Shown: one piece after another, positions 63,220 through 64,000 of the stretch
Layout of the letters: each line of letters starts with the position of its first letter
Numbering within the stretch: position 1 is the stretch's first letter
Origin: Kuschelorhynchus macadamiae
Taxonomy: Eukaryota; Arthropoda; Insecta; Coleoptera; Curculionidae
Direction: 5' to 3'
Assembly (NCBI GenBank): GCA_030620095.1
Contig: JAUTXW010001311.1
Location: 825,501-889,500 of the forward strand
Length of the DNA: 64,000 nucleotides
Notes under the pieces: model-generated
What the model was told of the DNA's origin: nothing
Seen by the model: only the letters and a program-made list of their open reading frames with translations
The model's database searches: none
Made by a program: the position numbers and the translations under genes

Positions 63220-63870
63220 CAGTGGCGGCTCGCCAGGGGACCGCGAGTAAAGCGCCGCTTAACCTACATTTTATTATAAAAATGTTTTATATAAATTCGC
63301 ATTATTTACTTAATTATACCATTATTTTCTAACGCTCTAGCGTTATATACTCAAAAAATAATAATGACGTAGAAACGTAGCTCGCTGAACACCTTTTCAT
63401 AAGAGCGATCCGTTGAGGAATCAAAATCAGCAGTAACAAATTCCGCTTCAGACTCCCCCCGCACGCCGGCTTTCATGCTTAGATTTGTTTACGGCAGTTG
63501 TTATGGCAACATAACGGTGAATATCCGTAAGCCAAATAGAGATGCAGGCAGGCTGCAGGCGCTTGTTCGCTTGTTATAGAATTAAAGTAAATTAGTGCGT
63601 TCGGATAAAAAAGAGGCTGAAGCCGTTTTGCGTAGGTCGAATCGAATCGAATCGAAATTAGCATTAAGATATAGGTTTTTTAAGAACAAAAAAAGTATAT
63701 TTAAAATCTTGTAAATTTATATTATCATAGTATTAAAAGCGCTCCAAAGCTATGAATAATTAACATCATAAAAAGGTAAAAAAAATAGCCATTTTGGCCG
63801 TGGCACCCCGAAAAAATTTCACCTAACTACGCTGCGCTTCACCCGTTCTTAAATCCACAAGCCGCCACTG
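63220..63870. mobile_element. hAT-type MITE, 651 bp, with perfect 8-bp TSD
   Basis: Ends CAGTGGCGGCTCGCC and, reversed, CAGTGGCGGCTTGTGG; 11 identical terminal bases. Flanked by AAAATAAC at 63212-63219 and 63871-63878, exact. Interior is non-coding (GC-richer near both ends). The same terminal motif occurs at 38625. Superfamily by terminus and 8-bp duplication. Confidence 0.92.
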
Positions 63871-64000
63871 AAAATAACTGTAGATTTACTTGACATTGTT
63901 GTCACTTTTGCCGTTTAATATATGTCTTTACAGATCTTACGGTCATAATGAGTATTTCGAAACTAATAAAAAAGCGGTAAATTTTCTTTACCCCAAACTT
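63871..64000. other. Spacer
   Basis: Right target duplication (63871-63878) then ordinary AT-rich sequence. Confidence 0.5.

Overview
The window looks like non-genic DNA from a large, AT-rich arthropod (most likely insect) genome. I see no host gene, tRNA, rRNA or CRISPR array. Almost every protein-like stretch comes from a transposable element, and nearly all are broken by frameshifts, stops or truncation. The mix points to an insect-type genome: Tc1/mariner elements of several kinds, hAT, a RAG1-like Transib element, a DUF7869-type element and non-LTR retrotransposons. Introns with GT..AG borders, long (AT)n tracts and TA, 5-bp and 8-bp target duplications confirm a eukaryote. The species cannot be named from sequence alone.

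Layout. 1-7119: AT-rich spacer with one (AT)n tract and one copy of a dispersed ATGGCGG-rich repeat. 7120-15966: a three-level nest. A hAT element is interrupted by an unassigned element with an 8-bp target duplication (7733-14088), which is itself interrupted by a 3.1-kb element (9544-12677) encoding a degenerate DUF7869-like protein. 16.1-21.4 kb: fragments of non-LTR retrotransposons and mariner; a Tc1 element (18633-20713) splits a LINE RNase H domain. 21.48-24.2 kb: a LINE with endonuclease and reverse transcriptase domains. 24.9-25.8 kb: mariner debris. 26087-29557: a second, inverted copy of the 8-bp-duplication element, without the inner insertion.

30.7-37.6 kb: one copy of the dispersed repeat split by two elements, a Sailor-like DD82E element (30991-34081, holding a palindromic MITE) and a Transib element (34124-37295). 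The uninterrupted paralogue at 41.4-42.3 kb shows both empty sites. 38.6-46 kb: hAT-MITE end, a mariner with long inverted repeats, dispersed-repeat copies and spacer. 46.1-55.1 kb: a large imperfect inverted duplication with mariner termini abutting (AT)n tracts, around a palindrome (49267-52633) built of a 278-bp unit and holding a LINE fragment. 55.3-62.7 kb: further mariner remnants and, at 56808-57075, a near-perfect 60-bp inverted repeat enclosing a sequence with a full hammerhead ribozyme core. 63220-63870: a hAT MITE with a perfect 8-bp target duplication.

The most notable items are the hammerhead ribozyme, the DUF7869-like transposon with clear termini and repeated subterminal motifs, the unassigned 8-bp-duplication family, and the order of insertions readable from paralogous empty sites.
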